Shown: positions 10,491-19,370 of the stretch, piece after piece
Numbering within the stretch: position 1 is the stretch's first letter
Layout: every line of letters starts with the position of its first letter
Source of the DNA: Pseudomonadota bacterium
Lineage (GTDB): Bacteria > Pseudomonadota > Alphaproteobacteria > Rhizobiales > Rhizobiaceae
Reading direction: 5' to 3'
Assembly: GCA_023404095.1 (NCBI GenBank)
Contig: JAEYDD010000042.1
Location: 1 to 64,000 of the forward strand
Length of the DNA stretch: 64,000 nt
Position numbers and translations under genes: made by a program
Notes under the pieces: generated by a model
The model's database searches: none
Told to the model about the DNA's origin: nothing
What the model saw: only the letters and a program-made list of their open reading frames with translations

Positions 10491-12959
10491 ATGGCGGATT
10501 TTGTAGCAGTCATTCGTAGGGCCGTTGATGGCCTCACGGACAATTCTCCGGACATGCGCGTCAAGGTCTATGACAAGGCCCGCGGCGCGGTGCGCAGGCA
10601 ACTGGAGGCCATGAATCCCCGTCCGTCGGACGAGCTTGTGCAGCGCCAGCTGGACAAGCTCGAAGCCGCGATCTCGGAGGTCGAAAGCGAGCACGCGGTC
10701 GCCCTGCCGGCGGAGGATCTGACCGTCGAAGACGATGTGACGGCGCTCGAGGAGCCTGCTCCTTATGCGCCGCCCCAACCAGAGGCTCCGCAGGCGGCCG
10801 CCGCGTCCTGGGAGGAGCCTGCTGCCCCTGCGACTTTTGAGGAAACCGTCGAAGCCGCTCCCGCAGAGCCGCCAGTACCTGCGCCGGCCGAGACTGGCCC
10901 GGCCGAGACTGGGCCTGCCGAGACTGGGCCTGCCGAGACTGGGCCTGCTGAAACTGGGCCTGCTGAAACTGGCACTGCTGAAACTGGCCCCGCAGAAGAA
11001 GTGCATGCCGTTCATCAGGCCGCGGAGCCCGACTTTGCTCGCGAAGCGCCGCCTGCCGCCGCCGAATATGACGAGCCGGTAGAATATGTTGCGCCGACCT
11101 CGGCGACCGTCGAGCCAGAACCGGAGCAGCAGCACTGGCAGGCGGAGACGGCATACGCGCCGATGCATGAGGCCCCTCCTGCCGAACCGGTCGAGCCCGT
11201 CGATGCGCCGCATCGGACTTTTGTCGAGACCTCGGCCCATCCTGATGCCGCGGAGGCGCCGTCCGAGGTGCCGGCCTACATCGGTCTCGAACCCGTTCAG
11301 GATCCGGCCTACGATCACACCGCGTTCGTCGAGCAGGCAGGCGCACCCGCCTACGAGGAACCCGCCTACGAAGTCCCTGCATACCAGGACGAGCATGCCG
11401 TCGAGCCGGCCAACCGGGCGGAACCGCCGGCAGTCGAGGCGTCCTTCGAAATGCCTGCTGCTGCGGCACCGGCGAACTGGACGGCGGAGCGGTCCGATTC
11501 GGGCTTTACGCTCCACGAGTTTCCCGCACCGACGCCGCCTTCCGACAATACGTGGGAAGAGAGCTCGCGCCGTGAACCGGCACCTGCTCCCACTGCAGGC
11601 GAGGCCAGCGGCGAGTTCGCCAACGACTGGAACTGGCCCGAAGAGACGAAGACCCCGGACCAGTCGAAGAAGCCTGCCGAAAATGCCTGGGGCGATCTCG
11701 AGGACCTCATCGGTTATCAGCCGAAGGTGGGAGCGGCAGAGCCGGAGAAGCCTGCCGCCGTCGAGGATACGTTCGACGCGTCAGGCGTTACCGAGGCGGC
11801 CGTCCGCAACGGCCAGCGGCCCTACCGGGCAGAGCCCCGCAAACGTGGCATCAGCCTTGCCAAGATCGGTGCGCTGGCTGCGGTTGTCGCGGTCGTCGGC
11901 GCTGCCGGTGCTGCATACTGGATGAACAGGGACGCGGTGGACCGGATGATTGCCGATCTGACCGCACCTGCCGCCACTGACAATGCACCGGCAAGCGGCG
12001 CCACGGATAGTTCCGCTACGCCGACGGCTGGCGCGAACGGCGCAGGCCAGCCGGGCGACACCGAAGTTGCATCTGCGGAGCCGGCCAGCAGCAAGTTTAC
12101 GCAGCGGCTGCTGCCGGACGGAACGGAATCCGACGAGGGCCCGGCGCCCGTCGTCGGCCAGGCGTCCTCGGAAGAGGGCAAATCCGTGGCCGAGCAGTCG
12201 ACCGAGGTGGCGTCGGCCGAGCCGGGTGCCACAACGCCGGCGACGGACGGTACCAATGGCGCCGACGGTTCGTCCGTACCTGCCACCGCGGGAACGGAGC
12301 CGGCTCCGACGCCCTCGCAGGACGTGGCGCAGACGGCTCCTGCTTCGGCCGGCGCGCCAGCCGCCAATCCGACGGCCGCCGAACAGGCGCCGCTCGGCGT
12401 GACGCAGAAGATGTTCCTCTATGAGGAAAGGCTCGGCCAGTCCGCTCCGACGGCGATCGACGGCACGGTGGTGTGGTCGCAGGCGGAAGAATCGCCCGGC
12501 GGCGATGCCAAGCCCGAGCCGGTGATCCGTGCGCAGATCAACGCGCCTTCCAACGGCCTGACGGCGCAGGTGACGATCCGCCGCAACGCCGACAAGTCGT
12601 TGCCGGCAAGCCATCTGGTGGAGATCGTCTTTGCGCTTCCGCCGAACTTTGAGGGCGGTAGCATCGACAGCGTCCAGCGCGTGGCGATGAAGCGCACCGA
12701 GCAGGATCGCGGCGACCCGCTGATCGCTGTTCCGGCCAAGATCACGGAAGACTTCCACATGATCGCGCTGAACGATTTTCCGGATGCGATCAACCGCAAC
12801 AACGAGCTTCTGAAGAGCCGCGACTGGGTCGACATTCCGATCACCTACCGCAACGGTCGCCGCGCGCTGATCACGCTGGAGAAGGGCGCTTCGGGAGCGG
12901 AGGTGTTCAACACCGTCATGAACGCATGGAACGCGCTCGGACCGGCGGACAGCCAGTAA
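10491..12959 (+). CDS. Large Pro/Ala/Glu-rich membrane-anchored protein, conserved C-terminal domain
   Basis: 822 residues. Residues 1-60 form a helical segment (FVAVIRRAVDGLTDNS). Residues about 80-400 are low-complexity Ala/Pro/Glu with a tandem PAETG repeat. A single membrane helix lies near residues 461-479 (IGALAAVVAVVGAAGAAYW), then another disordered Ala/Thr/Glu-rich stretch. The last 190 residues form a compact domain with FLYEERLGQ and VVWSQAEESPGGD. The layout suggests a cytoplasmic disordered N-terminus and a periplasmic C-terminal domain. The function is not recognised. It begins 70 bases after purA and may share its transcript. Confidence 0.8.
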   Translation: MADFVAVIRRAVDGLTDNSPDMRVKVYDKARGAVRRQLEAMNPRPSDELVQRQLDKLEAAISEVESEHAVALPAEDLTVEDDVTALEEPAPYAPPQPEAPQAAAASWEEPAAPATFEETVEAAPAEPPVPAPAETGPAETGPAETGPAETGPAETGPAETGTAETGPAEEVHAVHQAAEPDFAREAPPAAAEYDEPVEYVAPTSATVEPEPEQQHWQAETAYAPMHEAPPAEPVEPVDAPHRTFVETSAHPDAAEAPSEVPAYIGLEPVQDPAYDHTAFVEQAGAPAYEEPAYEVPAYQDEHAVEPANRAEPPAVEASFEMPAAAAPANWTAERSDSGFTLHEFPAPTPPSDNTWEESSRREPAPAPTAGEASGEFANDWNWPEETKTPDQSKKPAENAWGDLEDLIGYQPKVGAAEPEKPAAVEDTFDASGVTEAAVRNGQRPYRAEPRKRGISLAKIGALAAVVAVVGAAGAAYWMNRDAVDRMIADLTAPAATDNAPASGATDSSATPTAGANGAGQPGDTEVASAEPASSKFTQRLLPDGTESDEGPAPVVGQASSEEGKSVAEQSTEVASAEPGATTPATDGTNGADGSSVPATAGTEPAPTPSQDVAQTAPASAGAPAANPTAAEQAPLGVTQKMFLYEERLGQSAPTAIDGTVVWSQAEESPGGDAKPEPVIRAQINAPSNGLTAQVTIRRNADKSLPASHLVEIVFALPPNFEGGSIDSVQRVAMKRTEQDRGDPLIAVPAKITEDFHMIALNDFPDAINRNNELLKSRDWVDIPITYRNGRRALITLEKGASGAEVFNTVMNAWNALGPADSQ
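10884..10988 (+). repeat. Seven-copy 15-bp coding tandem repeat (PAETG)
   Basis: Seven consecutive 15-base units encode PAETG six times and TAETG once, followed by a partial unit PAE. The units differ at third codon positions (GCC/GCT, GAG/GAA), so they have aged but keep the peptide. Copy number probably varies among strains. Confidence 0.9.
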
Positions 12960-12982
12960 CGCTCGTCCGGACCGACAAGAAA

Positions 12983-13020
12983 AACCCCGCAATGGCGACC
13001 GCCTTGCGGGGTTCTTTTTT
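12983..13020 (+). terminator. Strong intrinsic terminator
   Basis: A 10-bp stem AACCCCGCAA/TTGCGGGGTT (12983-12992 with 13004-13013), an 11-base loop, then a run CTTTTTT. It lies 23 bases after the stop of the 822-residue gene and 30 bases before the end of convergent rpoH1. Confidence 0.9.
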
Positions 13021-13051
13021 GTAGGGGTGTCGATCGGGACGTCGAGGCGAC

Positions 13052-13951
13052 TTAGGCCTGCTCGATCACGCGGACGGCCTGTTCTGCTGCGAACTTCTGT
13101 ACCGCTTCCTGAACCTTCTCGAAGGCGCGGACCTCGATCTGACGCACGCGTTCGCGGCTGATGTCGAACTCGGTCGAAAGCTCTTCCAGCGTCACGGGAT
13201 CCTCGGACAGGCGGCGGGCCTCGAAGATGCGGCGTTCGCGGTCGTTCAGGACGCTCATCGCACGCGCCAGCATGGCGCGGCGGGTTTCCAGCTCGTCCTG
13301 TTCGATCAATGTCTCTTCCTGGCTGTCGCGGTCGTCCACCAGCCAATCCTGCCACTGGCCGGAATCGCCTTCGCTCGCCTTGATCGGCGCATTCAGCGAG
13401 GCATCACCCGACAGGCGGCGGTTCATCGAGACGACTTCTTCCTCCGACACCTGCAGCTTGGTGGCAATCTCGGTGACCTGATCGGGGCGCAGATCGCCGT
13501 CGTCGATCGCCTGGATCTTACCCTTCATGCGACGCAGGTTGAAGAACAGCCGCTTCTGGTTGGCCGTGGTGCCCATCTTAACGAGCGACCAGGAGCGCAG
13601 GATATATTCCTGGATCGCCGCCTTGATCCACCACATGGCATAGGTCGCGAGGCGGAAGCCACGCTCGGGATCGAATTTCTTGACAGCCTGCATGAGGCCG
13701 ACGTTGCCCTCGGAAATGACTTCGCCGATCGGCAGGCCGTAGCCGCGATAGCCCATGGCAATCTTGGCGACGAGGCGAAGATGGCTCGTCACAAGCTGAT
13801 GGGCAGCGTTGCGGTCGTCATGTTCCTGGTAACGCTTGGCCAGCATGTATTCCTGTTGCGGCTCAAGCATCGGAAATTTGCGGATTTCGTCGAGATAGCG
13901 GTTGAGACCGCCTTCGCCGGCCGTGATGGACGGCAGTGTATTTCGGGCCAT
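13052..13951 (-). CDS. rpoH1: RNA polymerase heat-shock sigma factor RpoH (RpoH1 type)
   Basis: 299 residues. Region 2 contains EYMLAKRYQEHDDRNAAHQLVTSHLRLVAKIA and FDPERGFRLATYAMWWIKAAIQEYILRSWSLVK, the RpoH signatures; the RpoH box is NQKRLFFNLRRMK. Region 4 has TLEELSTEFDISRERVRQIEVRAFEKVQ, the helix-turn-helix for -35 contact. It directs heat-shock and acid-stress transcription. Rhizobia carry two rpoH genes; the purA/rluD neighbourhood suggests rpoH1. The start at 13951 has AAGGAAGGGG upstream on the minus strand and gives the family N-terminus MARNTLPSI; a 40-residue upstream extension is rejected. Confidence 0.93.
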   Translation of the reverse strand: MARNTLPSITAGEGGLNRYLDEIRKFPMLEPQQEYMLAKRYQEHDDRNAAHQLVTSHLRLVAKIAMGYRGYGLPIGEVISEGNVGLMQAVKKFDPERGFRLATYAMWWIKAAIQEYILRSWSLVKMGTTANQKRLFFNLRRMKGKIQAIDDGDLRPDQVTEIATKLQVSEEEVVSMNRRLSGDASLNAPIKASEGDSGQWQDWLVDDRDSQEETLIEQDELETRRAMLARAMSVLNDRERRIFEARRLSEDPVTLEELSTEFDISRERVRQIEVRAFEKVQEAVQKFAAEQAVRVIEQA

Positions 13952-14073
13952 CGAGCACCCCTTCCTTGAAGCGGCTTCCTTGTCAGGCAAGCCTTTATTG
14001 GAGCTTGATCCCGCAACCGTCCTCCGTTTGCGATCCTGCTCCAGGGCGGGACATGTCGACCCCGCCACCATGA

Positions 14074-14102
14074 TAGATAGGTATGGCGAAACAATGGTTC
14101 AA
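14074..14102 (-). promoter_or_regulatory. Candidate vegetative promoter for rpoH1
   Basis: On the minus strand TTGAAC (14097-14102), a 17-base spacer and TATCTA (14074-14079) sit about 120 bases upstream of the rpoH1 start. The geometry fits a sigma-70 promoter. Confidence 0.5.
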
Positions 14103-14112
14103 GCGCCGGTGC

Positions 14113-14130
14113 TTTCACGGGACCGTGAAA
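14113..14130. promoter_or_regulatory. Palindrome upstream of the rpoH1 promoter
   Basis: TTTCACGG-GA-CCGTGAAA, a perfect 8-bp inverted repeat with a 2-base centre, about 10 bases upstream of the candidate -35 box and about 90 bases after the rluD stop. It could be an operator or part of a weak rluD terminator. Confidence 0.4.
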
Positions 14131-14220
14131 ACCGGAGGAAAGAGTGCCGCCGTGTGCGACTAGGCAGTATGTCGTGCCGGAAGCCCGCATTTTCAAGACG
14201 AACGAGCTTCTGCGGGGAGG

Positions 14221-15249
14221 TCAGCCGATCGCCCGAAGGGCGTCCAGAAGCGCCCCCAGATCGGCGGGGGCGGGCGCCTCGAAATGCATGACCTCGCCGG
14301 TCGTCGGATGTTCGAACTGCAGCATGTAGGCGTGCAGTGCCTGCCGGTGGAAGCCGTTGACGACGGCGCGCGCCTGCTCGGGCAGGAGGTTGGCCTTGGT
14401 GCGGAAGGCGGCACCGTATTCAGGGTCGCCGAGCAGGGGGTGGCCGATATGGGCCATGTGGACGCGGATCTGGTGGGTGCGCCCGGTCTCCAGCTGGCAT
14501 TCCACCAGCGAGGCGAGGCAGCTTGCGTCCGGTTTCTCGCCGTAGCGCTCGATGACCTCGTAGTGGGTAATGGCTTCGCGGGCGTCTTCGCTTTCCTCGC
14601 GCTTGACGGCGCGCTTCGTGCGGTCTCCGGCCCGGCCGAGCGGGGCGTCAATCGTGCCGCGCAGCTGGCGCGGCCGGCCCCAGACGACGGCCTGGTAGGC
14701 GCGCTCCAGCGGCCCGTTGCGGCCGTGGTCGGCGAATTGCGCGGACAGATGCCTGTGTGCGGCGTCATTCTTCGCGGCGACCATGACGCCGCTCGTTTCC
14801 TTGTCGAGCCGGTGGACGATACCGGGCCGGCGGACGCCACCGATGCCGGAAAGGCTGGTGCCACAGTGGTGGATCAGCGCGTTGACCAGGGTGCCGGTCC
14901 AGTTGCCGGCGCCCGGATGCACGACCAGACCGGCGGGCTTGACCAGCACGATCAGGTCGTCGTCCTCATAGAGAACGTCGAGCGGAATGTCCTCGCCCTG
15001 CGGTTCCGGATCTTCCGGCTCGGGCAGTTCGATCGCGATCGTATCGCCCGGATGTATCTTGCGCTTCGGCTCGTTCACGGCGCTGCCGTTGACGAGTACG
15101 GCGCCCTGTTCGATCAGCGCCTTGATACGGCTTCGCGAATATTCGCTGCCAAGGGTTGCTGCAAGCCACGCGTCGATGCGGCCTGCGGCATCCTCGTCCG
15201 CTGTCAGGACTTTCCTTGTGTCGTCGGCTTGTTTAAAGGGGGCGCTCAT
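14221..15249 (-). CDS. rluD: 23S rRNA pseudouridine synthase RluD-like
   Basis: 342 residues. Residues about 20-75 form an S4 RNA-binding domain (RIDAWLAATLGSEYSRSRIK). The catalytic motif is GIVHRLDKETSG with the nucleophilic Asp at residue 149. LETGRTHQIRVHMAHIGHPLLGD is the conserved C-terminal block of the RluA/RluC/RluD family. It isomerises uridines in 23S rRNA helix 69 or related sites; the exact site specificity is inferred from length and gene context. It is upstream of rpoH1 on the same strand and diverges from the small membrane protein gene at 15287 with a 37-base gap. Confidence 0.9.
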   Translation of the reverse strand: MSAPFKQADDTRKVLTADEDAAGRIDAWLAATLGSEYSRSRIKALIEQGAVLVNGSAVNEPKRKIHPGDTIAIELPEPEDPEPQGEDIPLDVLYEDDDLIVLVKPAGLVVHPGAGNWTGTLVNALIHHCGTSLSGIGGVRRPGIVHRLDKETSGVMVAAKNDAAHRHLSAQFADHGRNGPLERAYQAVVWGRPRQLRGTIDAPLGRAGDRTKRAVKREESEDAREAITHYEVIERYGEKPDASCLASLVECQLETGRTHQIRVHMAHIGHPLLGDPEYGAAFRTKANLLPEQARAVVNGFHRQALHAYMLQFEHPTTGEVMHFEAPAPADLGALLDALRAIG

Positions 15250-15286
15250 TCAAAGATTGTCCTGACTGTCGGAGACGCTACCGCCC

Positions 15287-15673
15287 ATGTCGAAGTTCGA
15301 TGCAGATGAACAGGAAGAAAAGCCGCTCGATCCGGCCATGGAGAATGTCCGGCGCAAGATGGTTCGCCTGCAGCTCGTCTCCGGTGGCATCATGCTCGTC
15401 ATGTTCATGGCGGTGCTTGCGGCCATTGTCTATAAGGTGACACGGACGGATGGCAAGCCCGAAAGCCGCATTTCCGCAGGCCTCACCGTTCCGAGCGATG
15501 CGCCCGTGACCGGCTCGGTGACGCTCCCGAACGGCTTCACCGTGTCGTCGGTGTCGCAGTCGGACGGCCAGATCCTCTTCTACGGCACGCTCTCCGACGG
15601 TGCCCGCAAGGCGATCCTGTTCGACATCGCCGCCGGGCGCGTCATTGCCGATATCGACGTCGGCGGCCGGTGA
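15287..15673 (+). CDS. Conserved single-pass membrane protein (DUF6476-like)
   Basis: 128 residues. A charged N-terminus (MSKFDADEQEEKPLDPAMEN) is followed by one membrane helix (about residues 29-49, LVSGGIMLVMFMAVLAAIVY), then a periplasmic domain with SVTLPNGFTVSSVSQSDGQI and ILFDIAAGRVIADIDVG. Such proteins are found next to rluD across Rhizobiales and Rhodobacterales. The function is unknown. It ends 6 bases before the methyltransferase gene, so the two are probably co-transcribed. Confidence 0.75.
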   Translation: MSKFDADEQEEKPLDPAMENVRRKMVRLQLVSGGIMLVMFMAVLAAIVYKVTRTDGKPESRISAGLTVPSDAPVTGSVTLPNGFTVSSVSQSDGQILFYGTLSDGARKAILFDIAAGRVIADIDVGGR

Positions 15674-15679
15674 CGGGCC

Positions 15680-16510
15680 GTGGCCGGCGACGCGATCCGT
15701 ATCACCGACAGCGACGATCCCCGCATCGCGGCGTTCCGCTCGATCCGCGAGCGCGATCTCGTCGGGCGGGAGGGACGTTTCGTCGCGGAGGGAACCGTGG
15801 TCCTGCGGATGCTGGCGCACGCTCATGCCCGGGGCGGGGGATTTCGTGCGGAGGCGATCCTGGTCCTGGAGAACAGGCTTGCGGGGCTCGCGGCCATCCT
15901 GGCGGATATTCCGGCCGACGTCCCGGTCTATGTTGCGGACAAGATCGTCTTCAACGGGATCGCCGGTTTTGACATGCATCGCGGCGTCGTTGCGATCGGA
16001 CGCCGGGACGCGCTGCCTTCGGTCGCGGGGCTGATCGCCTCGCTACCGGCTGACAGTCTCGTGCTCGCCGCCTGCGGCATTTCCAACCACGACAACATGG
16101 GTGCCCTGTTCCGCAACGCTGCAGCATTCGGTGTCGACGCCATCCTGCTCGACGAAACCTGCTGCGATCCATTGTACAGGAAGGCGATCAGGGTCTCGGT
16201 CGGCGCGGTGCTGAGCCTGCCCTACGCGAGGGGCGAGGGAGCGCTGGACCTGCTCCAGTGCCTCACCGAAGCCGGGTTTGCGATATGGGCGCTTTCGCCG
16301 CGCGGCGATAAAGCCGTCGGTCAGATTGCCCCGTGCGCACGGCTGGCGCTGGTCGCGGGCACGGAAGGCGAAGGTCTGCCCGATGCGATCCTGTCGCAGT
16401 TTCATACCGCACGGGTGCCGCAGGCGCCCGGCCTGGACAGCCTCAACGTCGCCACAGCCTGCGGCATCGCGCTCTATCAGATGGCCTTGTCGAAGGGACG
16501 GATCGGCTGA
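15680..16510 (+). CDS. SpoU/TrmH-family RNA methyltransferase
   Basis: 276 residues, GTG start six bases after the preceding stop. An N-terminal substrate-binding domain (about residues 1-95) precedes the SPOUT catalytic domain. The three SpoU motifs are present: NHDNMGALFRNAAAFG, LALVAGTEGEGLP and PGLDSLNVATACGIALY. The enzyme transfers a methyl group from SAM to a ribose 2'-OH in tRNA or rRNA; the target site cannot be read from sequence. Confidence 0.88.
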   Translation: MAGDAIRITDSDDPRIAAFRSIRERDLVGREGRFVAEGTVVLRMLAHAHARGGGFRAEAILVLENRLAGLAAILADIPADVPVYVADKIVFNGIAGFDMHRGVVAIGRRDALPSVAGLIASLPADSLVLAACGISNHDNMGALFRNAAAFGVDAILLDETCCDPLYRKAIRVSVGAVLSLPYARGEGALDLLQCLTEAGFAIWALSPRGDKAVGQIAPCARLALVAGTEGEGLPDAILSQFHTARVPQAPGLDSLNVATACGIALYQMALSKGRIG

Positions 16511-16530
16511 GATGGCCTGACGGGCCGGGA

Positions 16531-17694
16531 TTATCCCCGCGGCGGAAGCATGTCCTTGGCGCGCCTGGCGAGGCTGAGCCTGCTGGTTCCGTTTGCGGGA
16601 GGCGCCTGATCCAGCAGGCTGCGGATCGGCGAGGCATCGCCCTCGTGCGCATCGGTCAGGACAATCATCTTGGCCGCTACGTCGGCCATCTCCTCGCGCA
16701 GTGCCGCATCGGTTGCCTCGGACGGCGCGTCTGAAAGCCGCTGCGTGATTGCGGCGCTGCGGTCGCGCACGTCGGCTTCGAGCGACAACAGGTCGAGAAC
16801 GTTCGCACCGTTTCCCGAGCCCATTTCGCGGTCGTGCTCTATAAGCGGGATTTCGGCGGGGGCGGCGAGGAGAGGTTTCATTTCAGGTGTGCGGGCAATG
16901 CGGGCCTGGGCCCTGTTGTCGGGACTGGGGGTTTTAAGCTTTTCGCGCAGCCTGCCGATTTCGGCAACCGGGCGTTCCGGTGCCACGTCCTTGTCGGTGC
17001 TCTGGTGCTGGCCGCGCGAAAGCTTGCTTTCGAGTTGTCGGGCCCTGCTTTCCTCGCGCGAGAGCTTGAGGCTGGTTTCCTTGAGGCTCGCCTGCGCGGC
17101 GCGCAGCCCTTCGACCAGCTTGTCGCGCTCGTGGCGCAGGGCCAGCAGGCGGCTTCCGAGGTTTTCGATCTCGGTGTCCTTCGCGGCAAGGGCGATCATA
17201 TGGTCGTTCAGGTCGCTCTGGACGAGGTCGCGATTGGCGTTGAGGATCTCTATCTCGCGCTTCTTGTGCAGGATTTCCCGGTCGGCTGCGTCGAGCTGGG
17301 CTTTCAACTGCGCGAATTTCTGCTCGTCCAGCCGGAGCGCGGAGCGCAGCTCGCCGGCATCGACGTTCATGTCCTCGATATGCGCCTGCAGGTCGGCCTT
17401 GTCGGCGGCCAGCCGGCTGACGTCGCGCTTCAGCGCCTCGTTCTGCACGGCAAGGCGCGTGCCCTTTTCCCTTTCGCGAACCAGGCTTTGCGAAACCCGC
17501 GCGTTCTCCGCGGCGAATGCGGCACGCGCCATGTCGGTCTGCGCGCGCACTTCCTGCGGGCTCAGCGGCGTTGTCGCCTTCATCCGGGTCTCGGTGTAGG
17601 CGACGATACGGCGCTGGATCGCAGGCGCGACGAGCAACCCGACGAGCGTGGCCGCCAGGAAGCCGAGGGCGAATAGCAGGGCATATTCAATCAC
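16531..17694 (-). CDS. Membrane-anchored coiled-coil protein
   Basis: 387 residues. It begins with a membrane helix (YALLFALGFLAATLVGLLVAPAI). From residue about 45 to 240 it is a continuous heptad-rich coiled coil (VREREKGTRLAVQNEALKRD and LVEGLRAAQASLKETSLKLS). The C-terminal 140 residues are low in structure, with one helical segment DAALREEMADVAAKMIVLTD. It is typical of rhizobial conserved hypotheticals with a possible envelope or division scaffold role, but no family function is known. It converges with the RNA methyltransferase gene. Confidence 0.75.
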   Translation of the reverse strand: MIEYALLFALGFLAATLVGLLVAPAIQRRIVAYTETRMKATTPLSPQEVRAQTDMARAAFAAENARVSQSLVREREKGTRLAVQNEALKRDVSRLAADKADLQAHIEDMNVDAGELRSALRLDEQKFAQLKAQLDAADREILHKKREIEILNANRDLVQSDLNDHMIALAAKDTEIENLGSRLLALRHERDKLVEGLRAAQASLKETSLKLSREESRARQLESKLSRGQHQSTDKDVAPERPVAEIGRLREKLKTPSPDNRAQARIARTPEMKPLLAAPAEIPLIEHDREMGSGNGANVLDLLSLEADVRDRSAAITQRLSDAPSEATDAALREEMADVAAKMIVLTDAHEGDASPIRSLLDQAPPANGTSRLSLARRAKDMLPPRG

Positions 17695-17808
17695 GACGCC
17701 GCGGTTCCCGTTCTTCGGTCATTCCCATGACTTTGGGCCACTATAGCCGACGCAGCCCCGTTGCACAGAGGCTGCGCGAGCAATTTCGGTTACGGTGGTA
17801 AACTGCCC

Positions 17809-18396
17809 TCAGAACGGATTCCAGGTGGGGTTGCGGGTCAGCTTCAGATAACCGGCATTGACACCGAGACGCGCACCGAGGCCGGTGCGGATCGGGACGA
17901 TCACCATGTTCTGCTCGGTCAGCACCGTCATGCCGACACCGGCAACAACATAGGCCGCGCCCGAGACGCCGGCGAACCGCGTATAGAGCGCGTTGACGTC
18001 GGGGAGGTTGTAGACCAGCATCATGGTGCGGCTGCCCTGCCCACCCCAGTCCAGGCCAAGCGAGGGGCCCTGCCAGAACACCGGATGGCTGCCCGCGTTC
18101 TTGGTGTTCATCTCGCCTTCGCCATAGGTTAGGCCGGCGACGAAGGCGCCCGAGCCTTCCTGGCCGAGAATGTAGCCGTTCGGCAGACCGTAGGATTCGA
18201 AGGCGCGCTCGACGACCTTGGCAAGGCCTCCGGTGGTGGAACCGAAGAAGCTGTGGCCGGCATCGACGATCTCCTGCACGCTATAGGTCGAGCCGCCGGT
18301 GCTCTGGGCATGGGAGGCCGTCGGCAATGCGAGGGCCGTCATCGCGCCGATTGCGGAAAGCAGCGCCGAGCGCCGGGTCAAATTCGAAACACGCAT
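17809..18396 (-). CDS. eipA: EipA-like cell-envelope integrity protein (DUF1134)
   Basis: 195 residues. The N-terminus MRVSNLTRRSALLSAIGAMT is a signal peptide ending at ASHA-QS. The mature part has VQEIVDAGHSFFGSTTGGLA, GSGAFVAGLTYGEG and SLGLDWGGQGSRTMMLVYNL, the DUF1134 pattern. In Brucella this family is EipA, a periplasmic beta-barrel-like protein needed for envelope stress resistance and reported to be under CtrA control. Here it diverges from chpT and has a CtrA-like box upstream. The start at 18396 gives a proper signal peptide; the 26-residue extension is rejected. Confidence 0.85.
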   Translation of the reverse strand: MRVSNLTRRSALLSAIGAMTALALPTASHAQSTGGSTYSVQEIVDAGHSFFGSTTGGLAKVVERAFESYGLPNGYILGQEGSGAFVAGLTYGEGEMNTKNAGSHPVFWQGPSLGLDWGGQGSRTMMLVYNLPDVNALYTRFAGVSGAAYVVAGVGMTVLTEQNMVIVPIRTGLGARLGVNAGYLKLTRNPTWNPF

Positions 18397-18455
18397 GTTT
18401 ATTCCCTCGTCGTGGTTCGGGACATCGTCATGGCTGTCAATTTGACCGGATCGTG

Positions 18456-18470
18456 TTAACAATCGGTTTA
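18456..18470. promoter_or_regulatory. CtrA-like box between eipA and chpT
   Basis: TTAA-N7-TTTA at 18456-18470 matches the CtrA recognition pattern TTAA-N7-TTAA except at one half-site position. It lies 60 bases upstream of eipA and 142 bases upstream of chpT. Confidence 0.45.
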
Positions 18471-18611
18471 CCAAATGTGGTGTCTTTATGGCTGACTTCT
18501 AATTGAAACTGCTTCGCGTTATTTTCGCGTGTTAAGTGTCGATTGGACTGTGCGCAAAGCCCGCCGGTTGCAAACGGAGCCTTGGCGGCTGCCGGCATTT
18601 TGGAGACCTTC

Positions 18612-19259
18612 ATGGCTAAGAATCCGAACCTCACTCTGAGCGGTCCAGACCTGGCGGCGCTGCTGTGCAGCCGCGTGTGCCACGACGTCATTTCGCCCGT
18701 CGGTGCGATCAACAACGGTCTGGAACTGCTCGACGAGGGCGGGGCCGACGAAGATGCGATGGAGTTGATCCGAACGAGCGCGCTGAACGCCTCGGTGCGG
18801 CTGAAGTTCGCGCGGCTTGCTTTCGGCGCCTCGGGTTCGGTCGGCGCGTCGATCGATACCGGCGAGGCCGAGAAGGCCGCCCGCGACTTTGCGGCAGCAG
18901 AGAAGAAGACGGAGATCACCTGGAGCGGGCCGCGCGCCATCATTGCAAAGAACCGCGTGAAGCTGCTTCTCAACCTGTTCCTGGTCGCCTATGGCGCGAT
19001 CCCGCGCGGCGGCTCGATCGACGTGACGCTGGAACGTCCGGAGCTTGACGCCGAGTTCCGCCTTACGGCCAAGGGGCGCATGCTGCGCGTGCCGCCGAAG
19101 TTCAACGAGATGCTTTCGGGCCAGCTGGAAGAGGCCGTCGACGCCCACAGCATCCAGCCCTACTATACCGTCCTTCTGGCAGACGAAGCCGGCATGCAGC
19201 TCGACATCGTCTCCTCGCCCGAGGAGATCACCTTCGTGGCGAAGGTCGTCGCCGGCTGA
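18612..19259 (+). CDS. chpT: Histidine phosphotransferase ChpT
   Basis: 215 residues. LCSRVCHDVISPVGAINNGLELL holds the phospho-accepting His24 on the first helix of a dimeric histidine-kinase-like bundle. The second half (about 95-215) is a degenerate ATPase-like domain. ChpT passes phosphate from CckA to CtrA and CpdR in the alphaproteobacterial cell-cycle phosphorelay. Here the response regulator and ctrA follow directly. The ATG at 18612 has GGAG 7-10 bases upstream; the longer frame from 18543 starts in non-conserved sequence. Confidence 0.9.
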   Translation: MAKNPNLTLSGPDLAALLCSRVCHDVISPVGAINNGLELLDEGGADEDAMELIRTSALNASVRLKFARLAFGASGSVGASIDTGEAEKAARDFAAAEKKTEITWSGPRAIIAKNRVKLLLNLFLVAYGAIPRGGSIDVTLERPELDAEFRLTAKGRMLRVPPKFNEMLSGQLEEAVDAHSIQPYYTVLLADEAGMQLDIVSSPEEITFVAKVVAG

Positions 19260-19370
19260 GCGAACGGTCCGGCGCCTATGCTGCGCCGGGCGGTAACCTT
19301 TTGTTTGCCAGATACCGCTACACTTACTTCATGATTGACCGCTCCCGCGAGCGGGGAAGTGGAGCAGGCG

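Noticed and set aside
10884..10988. PAETG repeat read as a cell-wall sorting signal
   Set aside because: It lies in the middle of the protein, is not LPXTG, and the host is Gram-negative without a sortase context.
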